DNA from: Blastocatellia bacterium
Lineage (GTDB): Bacteria > Acidobacteriota > Blastocatellia > Chloracidobacteriales > JADJPF01
Length of the DNA stretch: 5,749 nt
NCBI GenBank assembly: GCA_016789295.1
Contig: JAEUQL010000263.1
Span: forward strand, 1 to 5,749
Direction of reading: 5' to 3'
In this document: positions 1 through 5,363 of the stretch, piece after piece
Position numbering within the stretch: the stretch's first letter is position 1
Layout of the letters: every line of letters begins with the position of its first letter
Position numbers and translations under genes: made by a program
Notes under the pieces: generated by a model
The model's input: only the letters and a program-made list of their open reading frames with translations
Told to the model about the DNA's origin: nothing
Database searches by the model: none

Positions 1-1
1 T

Positions 2-1117
2 GAAAAACTACAGATAAAAGCTGGTTATGGAATCTTTTTTGGCTCTCTCCTATTTGGAAACGGCATAGTTGCACAGAAGCTTACATCAGGAAACTACAAT
101 ATTCTTGCACTTCCGTTTCCTTTCTCTTCTCTGCCATTCACATTGCCAGGTGGTAGGATTCCAGAAAGTACACAACTCCCCGCAGGACTTCCCTTTGTTC
201 CACAACTGAGCCTCATTGACAGGCTAGATCCAAACATACGCAACAGTTACAGCCATCAAGCTTCATTTGGTATCGACTACTTTCTCAACAGAAATACTGA
301 ATTTGCTGTCAACTATACTCTTGTCAGAGGTTTAAAGATTGCTTCTAGACGAAACGTCAATCCAGTGGTTAGACCTATTGCAGGAGACCCGCTAACGAGT
401 CGTCTAATTGGACGACTAGATCCAACATCAGGGGACATTGGCCAAGCTGCATCTGCCTTTGACAGCTACTATCATGGGGTAACTTTCTCTGCAACACGTC
501 GCCTTGCTAAAGGATTCGATCTACTTGCAAGCTATACTTATTCGAAAGCTATTGATAATGTCCTGCAAGTATTACCCACTGACACTAGAGTAATTGACAA
601 TCCCGTGAATGCGCTAAGACCTGGTGATGAACGTGGTCTTTCTATCCAAGACCTACGCCATAGATTTGTAGTGTCTGGTAATGTAGCACTCCCACTAGGG
701 AAAAATATTTTTCTTAGAGATTATGCTATCTCTTTCATTGTGACGGCGACTTCGGGACGCCCCTACAACTTGATTGCAGGGACAGACCTCAACATGAATG
801 CAGATGACGGAGATAGACCAGCCGGAATAGGCCGTAACACTGGTGTTACGCCAGGGTTTACAAACTTTGATGTTAGGCTGCAACGCTTACTTAACTTCTC
901 AGACCAGTACAAGATGATCTTCTTTGCTGAAGCATTTAATCTGTTTAACAAAACCAACATCAACCCAAACACAATTGATAGAGTCTTTCCACCAGATGCA
1001 CAGGGAAGATTCAACCTTCCTCCACAGGAAAATGGCAGATTTATTGTGACTCCAGACCGTTTTCGTGGAGCATTTTCACCACGACAAATCCAACTAGGAT
1101 TTCGGGTACTTTTCTAA
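2..1117 (+). CDS. Oar-like TonB-dependent receptor, C-terminal beta-barrel part (5' truncated by window edge)
   Basis: The reading frame is open from the first bases of the window and ends with TAA at 1115-1117, leaving 371 residues of a longer protein. The TTG at 143 is only an internal codon, because the frame continues upstream with barrel-like sequence (AGYGIFFGS near residues 7-15). Hallmarks of the Oar branch of TonB-dependent receptors are visible in order: an RNSYSHQASFGIDY strand, a YYHGVTFSATRRLAKGFDLLASYTYSKAID segment, a DLRHRFVVSG strand, an AEAFNLFNKTN strand and the final strand RQIQLGFRVLF ending in Phe, the usual outer-membrane assembly signal. Members sit in the outer membrane with an N-terminal carboxypeptidase-like domain and a plug, both of which would lie outside the window. 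The substrate cannot be told from this part; Oar relatives are linked to uptake of large or poorly defined ligands rather than to one known metal complex. A strong terminator follows, so it is probably not co-transcribed with the next gene. Confidence 0.9.
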   Translation, partial: EKLQIKAGYGIFFGSLLFGNGIVAQKLTSGNYNILALPFPFSSLPFTLPGGRIPESTQLPAGLPFVPQLSLIDRLDPNIRNSYSHQASFGIDYFLNRNTEFAVNYTLVRGLKIASRRNVNPVVRPIAGDPLTSRLIGRLDPTSGDIGQAASAFDSYYHGVTFSATRRLAKGFDLLASYTYSKAIDNVLQVLPTDTRVIDNPVNALRPGDERGLSIQDLRHRFVVSGNVALPLGKNIFLRDYAISFIVTATSGRPYNLIAGTDLNMNADDGDRPAGIGRNTGVTPGFTNFDVRLQRLLNFSDQYKMIFFAEAFNLFNKTNINPNTIDRVFPPDAQGRFNLPPQENGRFIVTPDRFRGAFSPRQIQLGFRVLF

Positions 1118-1122
1118 AGATT

Positions 1123-1149
1123 AGGTGCTAGTTCTGCTAGCACCTTTTT
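1123..1149 (+). terminator. Intrinsic terminator after the TonB-dependent receptor gene
   Basis: GGTGCTAG at 1124-1131 pairs perfectly with CTAGCACC at 1137-1144 around a five-base loop (TTCTG), and a run of five T follows at 1145-1149. An extra A-T pair closes the base of the stem. It starts six bases after the receptor stop codon. The T run ends only five bases before the ATG of the next gene, so any transcript entering that gene from upstream must read through this hairpin. Confidence 0.85.
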
Positions 1150-1154
1150 CAACT

Positions 1155-1811
1155 ATGAAAAACTCTTCTTCACTTCTTCTCTCCTGGAGTGGCGGCAAAG
1201 ATAGCCTACTTGCCCTCGACACTTTATTGAAAGAATCCCACGTTCCGCTACTTTTTACTACTTTTAACCAGTTTGGCAAGATAGCAATACACGGCGTAGA
1301 AATTGGTCTGATAGAGAAACAGGCCGAAGCTCTTGGCCTTGATCTGATTAAAGTCGAAATACCAAAGAATGCCACAAATAACGAATATGAAGAGAAACTA
1401 TCTGTAGCTCTCTCAGAGCTTTCATTTATAGATTCAATAGCTTTTGGAGACCTTTTTTTGGAAGATATACGCACCTATAGAGAGAACTTTTTTTCAAAAA
1501 TATCAATAAAGACCCTCTTCCCTCTTTGGAAATCAGATCCAAAATCACTTTTAGAATACTTTATTCAATCTGGATTTAAGGCAGTTGTCACTAGTGTAAA
1601 TCAAAGCTTTCTTGATCAATCTTGGGTTGGAGTTGAACTTGACTCTCAGTTTTTTCAAAAACTACCAGAAGGGATTGATCTGTGCGGAGAAAATGGCGAA
1701 TATCACACCTTTGTGTATGATGGCCCTGTATTTAAGAACAGAATAGAGTTTCAAAAAGGAGCCATCTCTTTAGAAGATAACCATTACATGTGTCAACTTT
1801 TTAATATGTGA
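1155..1811 (+). CDS. DUF71/COG2102 PP-loop ATPase (Dph6-type ATP-binding family, probable B12-associated branch)
   Basis: A 218-residue protein of the diphthamide-synthase-type PP-loop ATPase family. It has the ATP-pyrophosphatase loop SGGKDS at residues 12-17, the family block FGDLFLEDIRTYRE at 97-110, PLWKSD at 123-128 and the C-terminal signature GENGEYHTFVYDGP at 178-191. Family knowledge: archaeal and eukaryotic members (Dph6) amidate diphthine on elongation factor 2 using ATP and ammonium. Bacteria lack diphthamide, and a comparative-genomics study proposed that a bacterial branch acts in B12 salvage. The BtuF-like gene two positions downstream agrees with that, but the actual reaction is unknown. 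It should be cytoplasmic, as no signal peptide or membrane segment is seen. The ATG at 1155 is chosen because the in-frame GTG at 1125 lies inside the terminator stem and would add ten residues before the usual N-terminus. No clear Shine-Dalgarno precedes the ATG. It is the first gene of a three-gene operon, ten bases before the next start. Confidence 0.88.
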   Translation: MKNSSSLLLSWSGGKDSLLALDTLLKESHVPLLFTTFNQFGKIAIHGVEIGLIEKQAEALGLDLIKVEIPKNATNNEYEEKLSVALSELSFIDSIAFGDLFLEDIRTYRENFFSKISIKTLFPLWKSDPKSLLEYFIQSGFKAVVTSVNQSFLDQSWVGVELDSQFFQKLPEGIDLCGENGEYHTFVYDGPVFKNRIEFQKGAISLEDNHYMCQLFNM

Positions 1812-1821
1812 GGCAGGTCTA

Positions 1822-2241
1822 ATGAAAAGCTACCGTAAAGAACTTTGGTTCAATATTGCTGAAAGAATGGAGTTTGTTAATATAACACCTCAGGTCGAAG
1901 TTTGTGTTAAAGAGAGTGGCGTCAAAGAAGGTCTAGTACTTGTAAATGCAATGCACATCACCGCTTCTGTCTTTATAAATGATGATGAATCAGGACTTCA
2001 TCAAGATTACAAAAGATGGCTTGAAGAACTTGCACCCCACGAACCTATATCACGCTATAAACATAATAACACCGGTGAAGATAACGCAGACGCACACCTG
2101 AAGCGGCAAGTGATGGGCAGAGAAGTAGTGGTAGCTATTACCAATGGAAAGCTCGATTTTGGCACTTGGGAGCAGATATTTTATGGAGAGTTTGATGGGA
2201 GACGCAAAAAGAGAGTCTTGGTAAAGATTATTGGCGAGTAG
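1822..2241 (+). CDS. yjbQ: YjbQ/UPF0047 family protein
   Basis: A 139-residue, full-length member of the UPF0047/YjbQ family, a small single-domain fold that forms oligomers. Conserved landmarks are HITASV at residues 45-50, GLH at 58-60, the NADAHLKRQ block at 88-96, LDFGTWEQIFYGEFDG at 111-126 and the terminal VLVKIIGE. The conserved histidines (45, 60, 92) and acidic residues suggest a metal or phosphate site. The family is often labelled secondary thiamine-phosphate synthase because the E. coli member can weakly replace ThiE, but its true role is unsettled. The start is the ATG at 1822, preceded by GAGG at 1810-1813 that overlaps the stop of the DUF71 gene, so translation of the two genes is probably coupled. 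Placement between a DUF71 ATPase and a BtuF-like protein suggests a shared cofactor-related task; this is inference. Confidence 0.92.
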   Translation: MKSYRKELWFNIAERMEFVNITPQVEVCVKESGVKEGLVLVNAMHITASVFINDDESGLHQDYKRWLEELAPHEPISRYKHNNTGEDNADAHLKRQVMGREVVVAITNGKLDFGTWEQIFYGEFDGRRKKRVLVKIIGE

Positions 2242-2249
2242 GAGTCAGT

Positions 2250-3176
2250 ATGGCAGATATCAGAATTGTCTCACTTATTGCAAGTGCTACGGAGATTGTC
2301 TGTGCATTAGGATACAAAGATTATCTTGTTGGACGCTCTCACGAATGCGACTATCCAGAAGAGATCAAAGCTCTTCCAATATGTACTAGTGTAAAGTTTG
2401 CTGTTGATGGTAGCAGCTATCAGATAGACCAACGAGTTAAGGCTATACTCCAAGAAGGTCTGAGTGTATATAAAGTCAGTGCCGAAATGCTCGAAAAGCT
2501 GCAGCCTACACACCTAGTAACTCAAACACAATGCGAGGTATGTGCAGTTAGCTTAAAAGATGTTGAAGAGGCTGTATGTCAGATGATCTCTTCTCAACCT
2601 CTTATTGTCTCCTTAGAGCCAAACTGTTTAGAAGATATTTGGCAAGACATAAAGAAAGTAGCTAACGCTTTGGGAGCAACACGCGCTGGTGAAGAGCTTA
2701 CTATAAAACTCAAAAAGAGGATGGAGGATGTTGTTGAACGCTGTAAGAGTGTGAGTCAACAACCAACTGTAGCCTGCATAGAGTGGATAGAGCCGCTTAT
2801 GTCTACAGGTAACTGGATGCCAGAATTAGTCAAAATGGCAGCAGGTATAAACCTTTTTGGCCTAGCAGGAAAACACTCTCCATGGATGCAATGGAGCCAA
2901 CTTGTTGAATGCAACCCAGATATTATAGTAGTGATGCCTTGTGGTTTTGATATTGAAAGAACTTTGCAAGAAATGCACCTTATTTCACAGAAAAAAGAAT
3001 GGAAAGACTTAAAGGCAGTATCTACTAACCGAGTCTTTGTAGCAGATGGGAATCAGTATTTTAACAGACCTGGCCCACGTGTTGTTGAATCGTTAGAAAT
3101 ACTTGCTGAGATCTTTCATCCGGAACTCTTTACTAGTAAATATGAAAATGTAGGCTGGATAAGATATAAAAAATGA
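2250..3176 (+). CDS. BtuF-like cobalamin-binding-type protein without signal peptide
   Basis: A 308-residue protein of the helical-backbone periplasmic-binding fold (Fe/B12 binding, COG0614 class). The N-terminal lobe begins at once with IRIVSLIASATEIVCALG, then has VGRSHECDYP at residues 27-36 and TQTQCEVCAV at 91-100. The long linker helix lies around 125-165, and the second lobe carries IEWIEPLMSTGNWMPELV at 178-194, NPDIIVVMPCGF at 222-233 and DGNQYFNRPGPRVVESLEIL at 266-285. These blocks are typical of proteins annotated as cobalamin-binding protein. BtuF of E. coli is exported to feed the BtuCD transporter. Here there is no signal peptide or lipobox and no permease or ATPase gene beside it, so a cytoplasmic corrinoid-binding or sensing role is more likely than transport. 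The ATG at 2250 has a good AGGAG at 2240-2244, overlapping the stop of the YjbQ gene. It is the last gene of the operon. Corrinoid as ligand is inferred from family labels. Confidence 0.88.
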   Translation: MADIRIVSLIASATEIVCALGYKDYLVGRSHECDYPEEIKALPICTSVKFAVDGSSYQIDQRVKAILQEGLSVYKVSAEMLEKLQPTHLVTQTQCEVCAVSLKDVEEAVCQMISSQPLIVSLEPNCLEDIWQDIKKVANALGATRAGEELTIKLKKRMEDVVERCKSVSQQPTVACIEWIEPLMSTGNWMPELVKMAAGINLFGLAGKHSPWMQWSQLVECNPDIIVVMPCGFDIERTLQEMHLISQKKEWKDLKAVSTNRVFVADGNQYFNRPGPRVVESLEILAEIFHPELFTSKYENVGWIRYKK

Positions 3177-3186
3177 GGCACAGCCT
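3176..3186 (-). terminator. Weak hairpin with T run for the minus-strand gene (candidate)
   Basis: AGGC at 3176-3179 and GCCT at 3183-3186 form a short four-pair stem with a three-base loop. Read on the minus strand it is followed by CATTTTTT, the complement of the A run at 3168-3173. It lies 49 bases after the stop of the minus-strand barrel gene and overlaps the stop codon of the BtuF-like gene on the other strand. The stem is short, so this is only a candidate. Confidence 0.25.
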
Positions 3187-3222
3187 GACTTTTGACCGAC
3201 TGCTGCCCCAATCTACTACTAT

Positions 3223-3247
3223 GCTAGAGCGATGCTAGCTATTTTTT
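3223..3247 (+). terminator. Probable terminator of the DUF71-YjbQ-BtuF-like operon
   Basis: GCTAG at 3223-3227 pairs with CTAGC at 3235-3239 across a seven-base loop, and six T follow at 3242-3247. It begins 46 bases after the last gene of the plus-strand operon. The stem has only five pairs, so it is weaker than the terminator at 1123. It also overlaps the stop codon of the convergent gene at 3235-3237, so the two transcripts would overlap slightly. Confidence 0.45.
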
Positions 3248-4212
3248 GTAACCTCTTTTTCTAACGTGTTGATACTCACGTGTGGCCAGCTTATTAAACC
3301 TGGCAGCCCGTCTCTTCGAGGAAAGAAATCGAGCATTACTACTTGTGAATACTGCAACCGTAGCTTTGGATTTCCATTAATATCTTTTTCTGCCAACTCT
3401 TGAATCCAGAATGTAGCTCTCATCGACACTGCATTTGCTTGCTTGACAATGAAAGGAATATTGACAATACCTCCAGTAGGAGTTGTTGTATCAACAGCAA
3501 GCTCTGTTGTCCTTACAATATTGACTCCTTGGTTAGCGGCTTTGAGCAGATCGTTTGGACTTACAGGATCAAAGAGGTTTTGAAACAGGTTGTCGTGAAA
3601 ATGTTTATATGGAGCCAGATATGGGTTATTTAAGTCCTGGTTGACTCCTTCTGGCAAACCATTAACATCAAAGATCGTTGGGGTACCTTTTAATCTATTA
3701 CTTTTACCTAGTGCAAGCACTGAATCACCGTGTGGAATGGTAGCAAGCCTTGCAATATCAAGATCTTTGGTAACTTCATTAGTCAGGTAGAGCCACAAGC
3801 CAGGTTCATGGTGAATTGCAAGACCTGGCTTCCCAGCTTCCCCACTCTTTGGAAAATCGTCAGCAGCAATCTGATTTATACTCTGCTCATAGTCGAGTGC
3901 CACAACAAATTGATCAGACTCCACAGCAACTCCGTTCTTCTTGATACCACGGTTAGGAACAGCTTTGTCTACCAGTGTGAAACTAAGTTCTTCATTGTAT
4001 TGGTTTACCAAAAGTCGATAGTTTAGAGGGTTTGGAGGTGGACCAGCAAATGGTAGTGCTATCATGTTCCATCCACGACCTGGTAGGCTTGGCAGATTCT
4101 TCCACGTTCCAGGAAGCAGTGTTAAAGGCCCAAGATCGTCATCCCCAGCCTTTGCTGGAAAAATCTTTCGACCTTGACTTTTGAGTATGTTGAGCTTATC
4201 TGAACTTAGCAT
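3235..4212 (-). CDS. Probable heme-binding beta-barrel (lipocalin/nitrobindin-like) protein
   Basis: A 325-residue soluble protein, with no signal peptide or membrane segment seen. Recognisable blocks are LGPLTLLPGTWKN at residues 27-39, GWNMIALPF at 47-55, FTLVDKAVPNRG at 78-89, ALDYEQSI at 105-112, HHEPGLWLYL at 134-143 and IPHGDSVLALG at 159-169. The C-terminus has ATFWIQEL at 266-273, LQYSQVVMLDF at 286-296 and WPHVSINTL at 309-317. This pattern of a GTW opening, short beta strands and conserved His resembles a family annotated as heme-binding proteins with a lipocalin-like barrel. That recognition is from memory, and heme binding is not shown here. His134, His135 and His161 are the residues to look at. 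The start is set at the ATG at 4212 because AGGAGT (minus strand, 4225-4220) sits seven bases upstream; an in-frame TTG at 4230 lies before that site. It stands alone, convergent with the plus-strand operon, with its own leader and candidate promoter. Confidence 0.85.
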   Translation of the reverse strand: MLSSDKLNILKSQGRKIFPAKAGDDDLGPLTLLPGTWKNLPSLPGRGWNMIALPFAGPPPNPLNYRLLVNQYNEELSFTLVDKAVPNRGIKKNGVAVESDQFVVALDYEQSINQIAADDFPKSGEAGKPGLAIHHEPGLWLYLTNEVTKDLDIARLATIPHGDSVLALGKSNRLKGTPTIFDVNGLPEGVNQDLNNPYLAPYKHFHDNLFQNLFDPVSPNDLLKAANQGVNIVRTTELAVDTTTPTGGIVNIPFIVKQANAVSMRATFWIQELAEKDINGNPKLRLQYSQVVMLDFFPRRDGLPGLISWPHVSINTLEKEVTKNS

Positions 4213-4219
4213 TAAAGTA

Positions 4220-4225
4220 ACTCCT
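4220..4225 (-). promoter_or_regulatory. Shine-Dalgarno that fixes the start of the barrel protein
   Basis: Minus-strand AGGAGT lies seven bases before the ATG at 4212. It decides between this start and the upstream in-frame TTG at 4230, which lies ahead of the ribosome site and would put it inside the coding region. Confidence 0.8.
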
Positions 4226-4240
4226 ATCAAATTTAATATT

Positions 4241-4263
4241 TAGTACAACAGATGTTTGTACTA
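4241..4263 (-). promoter_or_regulatory. Perfect 8-bp inverted repeat in the leader of the barrel gene
   Basis: TAGTACAA at 4241-4248 and TTGTACTA at 4256-4263 are perfect reverse complements separated by seven bases. The element lies about 28-51 bases upstream of the ATG at 4212 and just downstream of the candidate promoter. It could be an operator for a dimeric regulator or a 5' stem-loop of the mRNA. No T run follows on either strand, so it is not an intrinsic terminator. Confidence 0.5.
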
Positions 4264-4277
4264 GCAGGAGTTTTAGC

Positions 4278-4305
4278 TATATAACAGATAGCCTTACTGG
4301 GTAAA
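4278..4305 (-). promoter_or_regulatory. Candidate sigma-70-type promoter for the barrel gene
   Basis: On the minus strand, TTTACC (4305-4300) and TATATA (4283-4278) are spaced by 16 bases, each matching four of six consensus positions, with TG just before the -10. Transcription would start near 4270, giving a leader of about 60 bases that contains the inverted repeat and the Shine-Dalgarno. The surrounding DNA is AT-rich, so chance matches are easy. Confidence 0.3.
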
Positions 4306-4585
4306 TTGCTATTCTGAAAAACTCTCTCTATCAAATAGTTATAGATTACATTTTTCTACTTTTAGATATTCTTTATTGACTTTAGATCAATCTATAACTT
4401 GTAGTCTCTTTTTAGATTTCAGCAATTGATTACACCTTGATAAATTTGTCCATATTAAATAAAGCTCTCTTTTTCTGAAATCTTTTAGAGAATAGTCAAT
4501 ATTGTATATCTATATATAAATGTTTAACAAGATCTTTCTTTGCATTTTGCAAAGTTAGCCCATATTTATAGTAGCAATTGATTGT
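4306..4585. other. AT-rich intergenic region with inverted and phased repeats, no gene seen
   Basis: About 280 bases of strongly AT-rich DNA between two minus-strand genes, with no convincing open frame or RNA gene. Structure seen: AGTTATAGATT (4337-4347) and AATCTATAACT (4389-4399) form an 11-bp inverted repeat; TTTAGAT occurs at 4361, 4381 and 4411, spaced by 20 and 30 bases; AGCAATTGATT occurs at 4421-4431 and again at 4573-4583. A compact hairpin lies at 4538-4554 and is listed separately. Some of this may be control DNA for the barrel gene. Confidence 0.6.
4538..4554 (-). other. Compact hairpin downstream of the acidic zinc-ribbon-like gene
   Basis: CTTTGCA (4538-4544) and TGCAAAG (4548-4554) form a perfect seven-pair stem with a three-base loop, 31 bases past the stop of the minus-strand gene ending at 4586. 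No T run follows on either strand, so it may protect the 3' end of the mRNA rather than terminate on its own. Confidence 0.4.
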
Positions 4586-5230
4586 CTAGTCTTCGTCGTC
4601 GTCAGTGATTATAGGTATGTTGCTTGCTGTTGAACTTGTTCCAGCTAGCCACCTATCCTGTAGTTCTATCATCACTTTTGGCGCACCCAAGAGCTTCATA
4701 CAGTCTTGGCAACCATAAAGTACCATCTCGCCTGGACCAAAACTGTTACCATAAGATACATATGTTTCTGGAACAGGTGCAAAAAGCTGAGAGCATAGGG
4801 CACATTTTACAGGGCGTAGTGAACTGTTTGGAACTTCATCTACAATCGCTTCCAGCTCTATCTCTGCTACAGAACTACCTTCTGAAACCAAGTCTGCAGT
4901 AACTGGCAGGTCATCCTGAAAATTCTCGTTACCAACATTACTAAGAAGAGGTTGGGTTTCTGGCAACGAGTCTTCACTATCTATAGTTTCTTCTATAGGC
5001 TCTTCAAGTTCTAAGGGTATATGTTCACTTATTGAACAGATTGATTCACAGCCACTTTTCTTGGCTGTTTCTGGTTCAAAATATCTAACACTACAAACAT
5101 GATCGGTTTCAACTATAAAGAAGATTCCATAATCTCCAGCCTCTAGCTGGCGTATCGTTCCTAGTTTCCCGTTACAACAAGCTTCGGGTCGATCATCAAT
5201 GATGCTAACAACCTGATTTACAGTGAACAT
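4586..5230 (-). CDS. Unrecognised 214-residue protein: small N-terminal barrel-like domain, acidic linker, C-terminal CxxC/CxxC zinc-ribbon-like segment
   Basis: I do not recognise this family. Residues 1-53 (MFTVNQVVSIID, a Cys-Cys pair at 18-19, GKLGTIRQLEAGDYGIFFIVE, RYFEPE) have the spacing of an SH3/KOW-like small beta-barrel: an opening strand, a GxxGTI turn and a YGIFFIV strand. Residues 65-135 are a low-complexity, strongly acidic linker rich in Glu, Asp and Ser. Residues 143-177 contain CALC (143-146) and CQDC (174-177) separated by 27 residues, which looks like one zinc-binding knuckle pair. The protein ends in the acidic tail DDDED. No signal peptide or membrane segment is seen, so it is probably cytoplasmic. 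Acidic, zinc-binding and barrel elements suggest a role in protein or nucleic-acid contacts, but no function can be assigned. The ATG at 5230 is the only sensible start, since a stop codon lies a few codons upstream in frame; no clear Shine-Dalgarno is present. Codon use and base content look like the neighbours. Confidence 0.82.
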   Translation of the reverse strand: MFTVNQVVSIIDDRPEACCNGKLGTIRQLEAGDYGIFFIVETDHVCSVRYFEPETAKKSGCESICSISEHIPLELEEPIEETIDSEDSLPETQPLLSNVGNENFQDDLPVTADLVSEGSSVAEIELEAIVDEVPNSSLRPVKCALCSQLFAPVPETYVSYGNSFGPGEMVLYGCQDCMKLLGAPKVMIELQDRWLAGTSSTASNIPIITDDDED

Positions 5231-5241
5231 TACCCAAGTCT

Positions 5242-5257
5242 AAAATAGTTCTATTTT
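5242..5257 (-). promoter_or_regulatory. 16-bp palindrome just upstream of the zinc-ribbon-like gene
   Basis: AAAATAG (5242-5248) and CTATTTT (5251-5257) are perfect reverse complements around two bases, 12-27 bases upstream of the ATG at 5230. The tight spacing suits a DNA-binding dimer better than an RNA hairpin. It sits downstream of the candidate promoter at 5278-5306, where a repressor could block transcription. Confidence 0.4.
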
Positions 5258-5267
5258 CAGTAGCTTT

Positions 5268-5294
5268 AAGGAGCATAATAGTAGGATACTCCTT
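5268..5294 (-). other. Interrupted inverted repeat carrying an AAGGAG motif
   Basis: AAGGAG (5268-5273) pairs with CTCCTT (5289-5294), and AT pairs with AT further in after one mismatch, around a nine-base loop. On the minus strand the first arm is a good Shine-Dalgarno sequence (AAGGAG, 5294-5289) that would be hidden in the stem. No T run follows. It overlaps the candidate promoter for the downstream gene. Confidence 0.35.
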
Positions 5295-5306
5295 CAACAG
5301 AGACAA
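5278..5306 (-). promoter_or_regulatory. Candidate promoter for the zinc-ribbon-like gene
   Basis: On the minus strand, TTGTCT (5306-5301) and TACTAT (5283-5278) are spaced by 17 bases and each matches four of six sigma-70 consensus positions. A closer -10 match, TATTAT (5280-5275), lies three bases further on, with a spacing of 20. The 133-base gap to the RRM gene leaves room for a separate promoter. Confidence 0.3.
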
Positions 5307-5363
5307 GCCCAATCTTTGCTACTTCAGAAAACTTGCTTGAGTAATGCCCACCTGACCCAATAA

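Noticed and set aside
695..1014. Two overlapping minus-strand open frames inside the receptor gene
   Set aside because: They are antisense to clear beta-barrel coding sequence and show no protein-like features.
1125..1154. Upstream GTG start that would extend the DUF71 protein by ten residues
   Set aside because: It lies inside the terminator stem and adds residues before the usual family N-terminus; the ATG at 1155 sits just ahead of the PP-loop strand as expected.
1118..1154. Cobalamin riboswitch ahead of the DUF71 operon
   Set aside because: Only 37 bases separate the genes, they are filled by the terminator, and no B12-box-like sequence was seen.
1121..1474. Open frame on the minus strand across the DUF71 gene
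   Set aside because: It is fully antisense to a well-recognised family, is rich in Ser/Arg with no domain pattern, and begins without a ribosome site.
3400..4026. Two plus-strand open frames across the barrel gene
   Set aside because: Both are antisense to a gene with recognised family motifs and lack ribosome sites and domain patterns.
4213..4230. TTG start at 4230 for the barrel protein
   Set aside because: The Shine-Dalgarno at 4220-4225 lies between this TTG and the ATG at 4212, so it can serve only the ATG.
4231..4585. Mobile element remnant, CRISPR array or small RNA gene in the AT-rich gap
   Set aside because: There are no terminal repeats with target duplications, no regular repeat-spacer pattern, and no promoter-plus-terminator pair that would mark an RNA gene.
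4624..4902. Plus-strand open frame across the acidic protein gene
   Set aside because: The minus-strand frame is longer and has cysteine motifs and a structured domain order, whereas this one has no such pattern.
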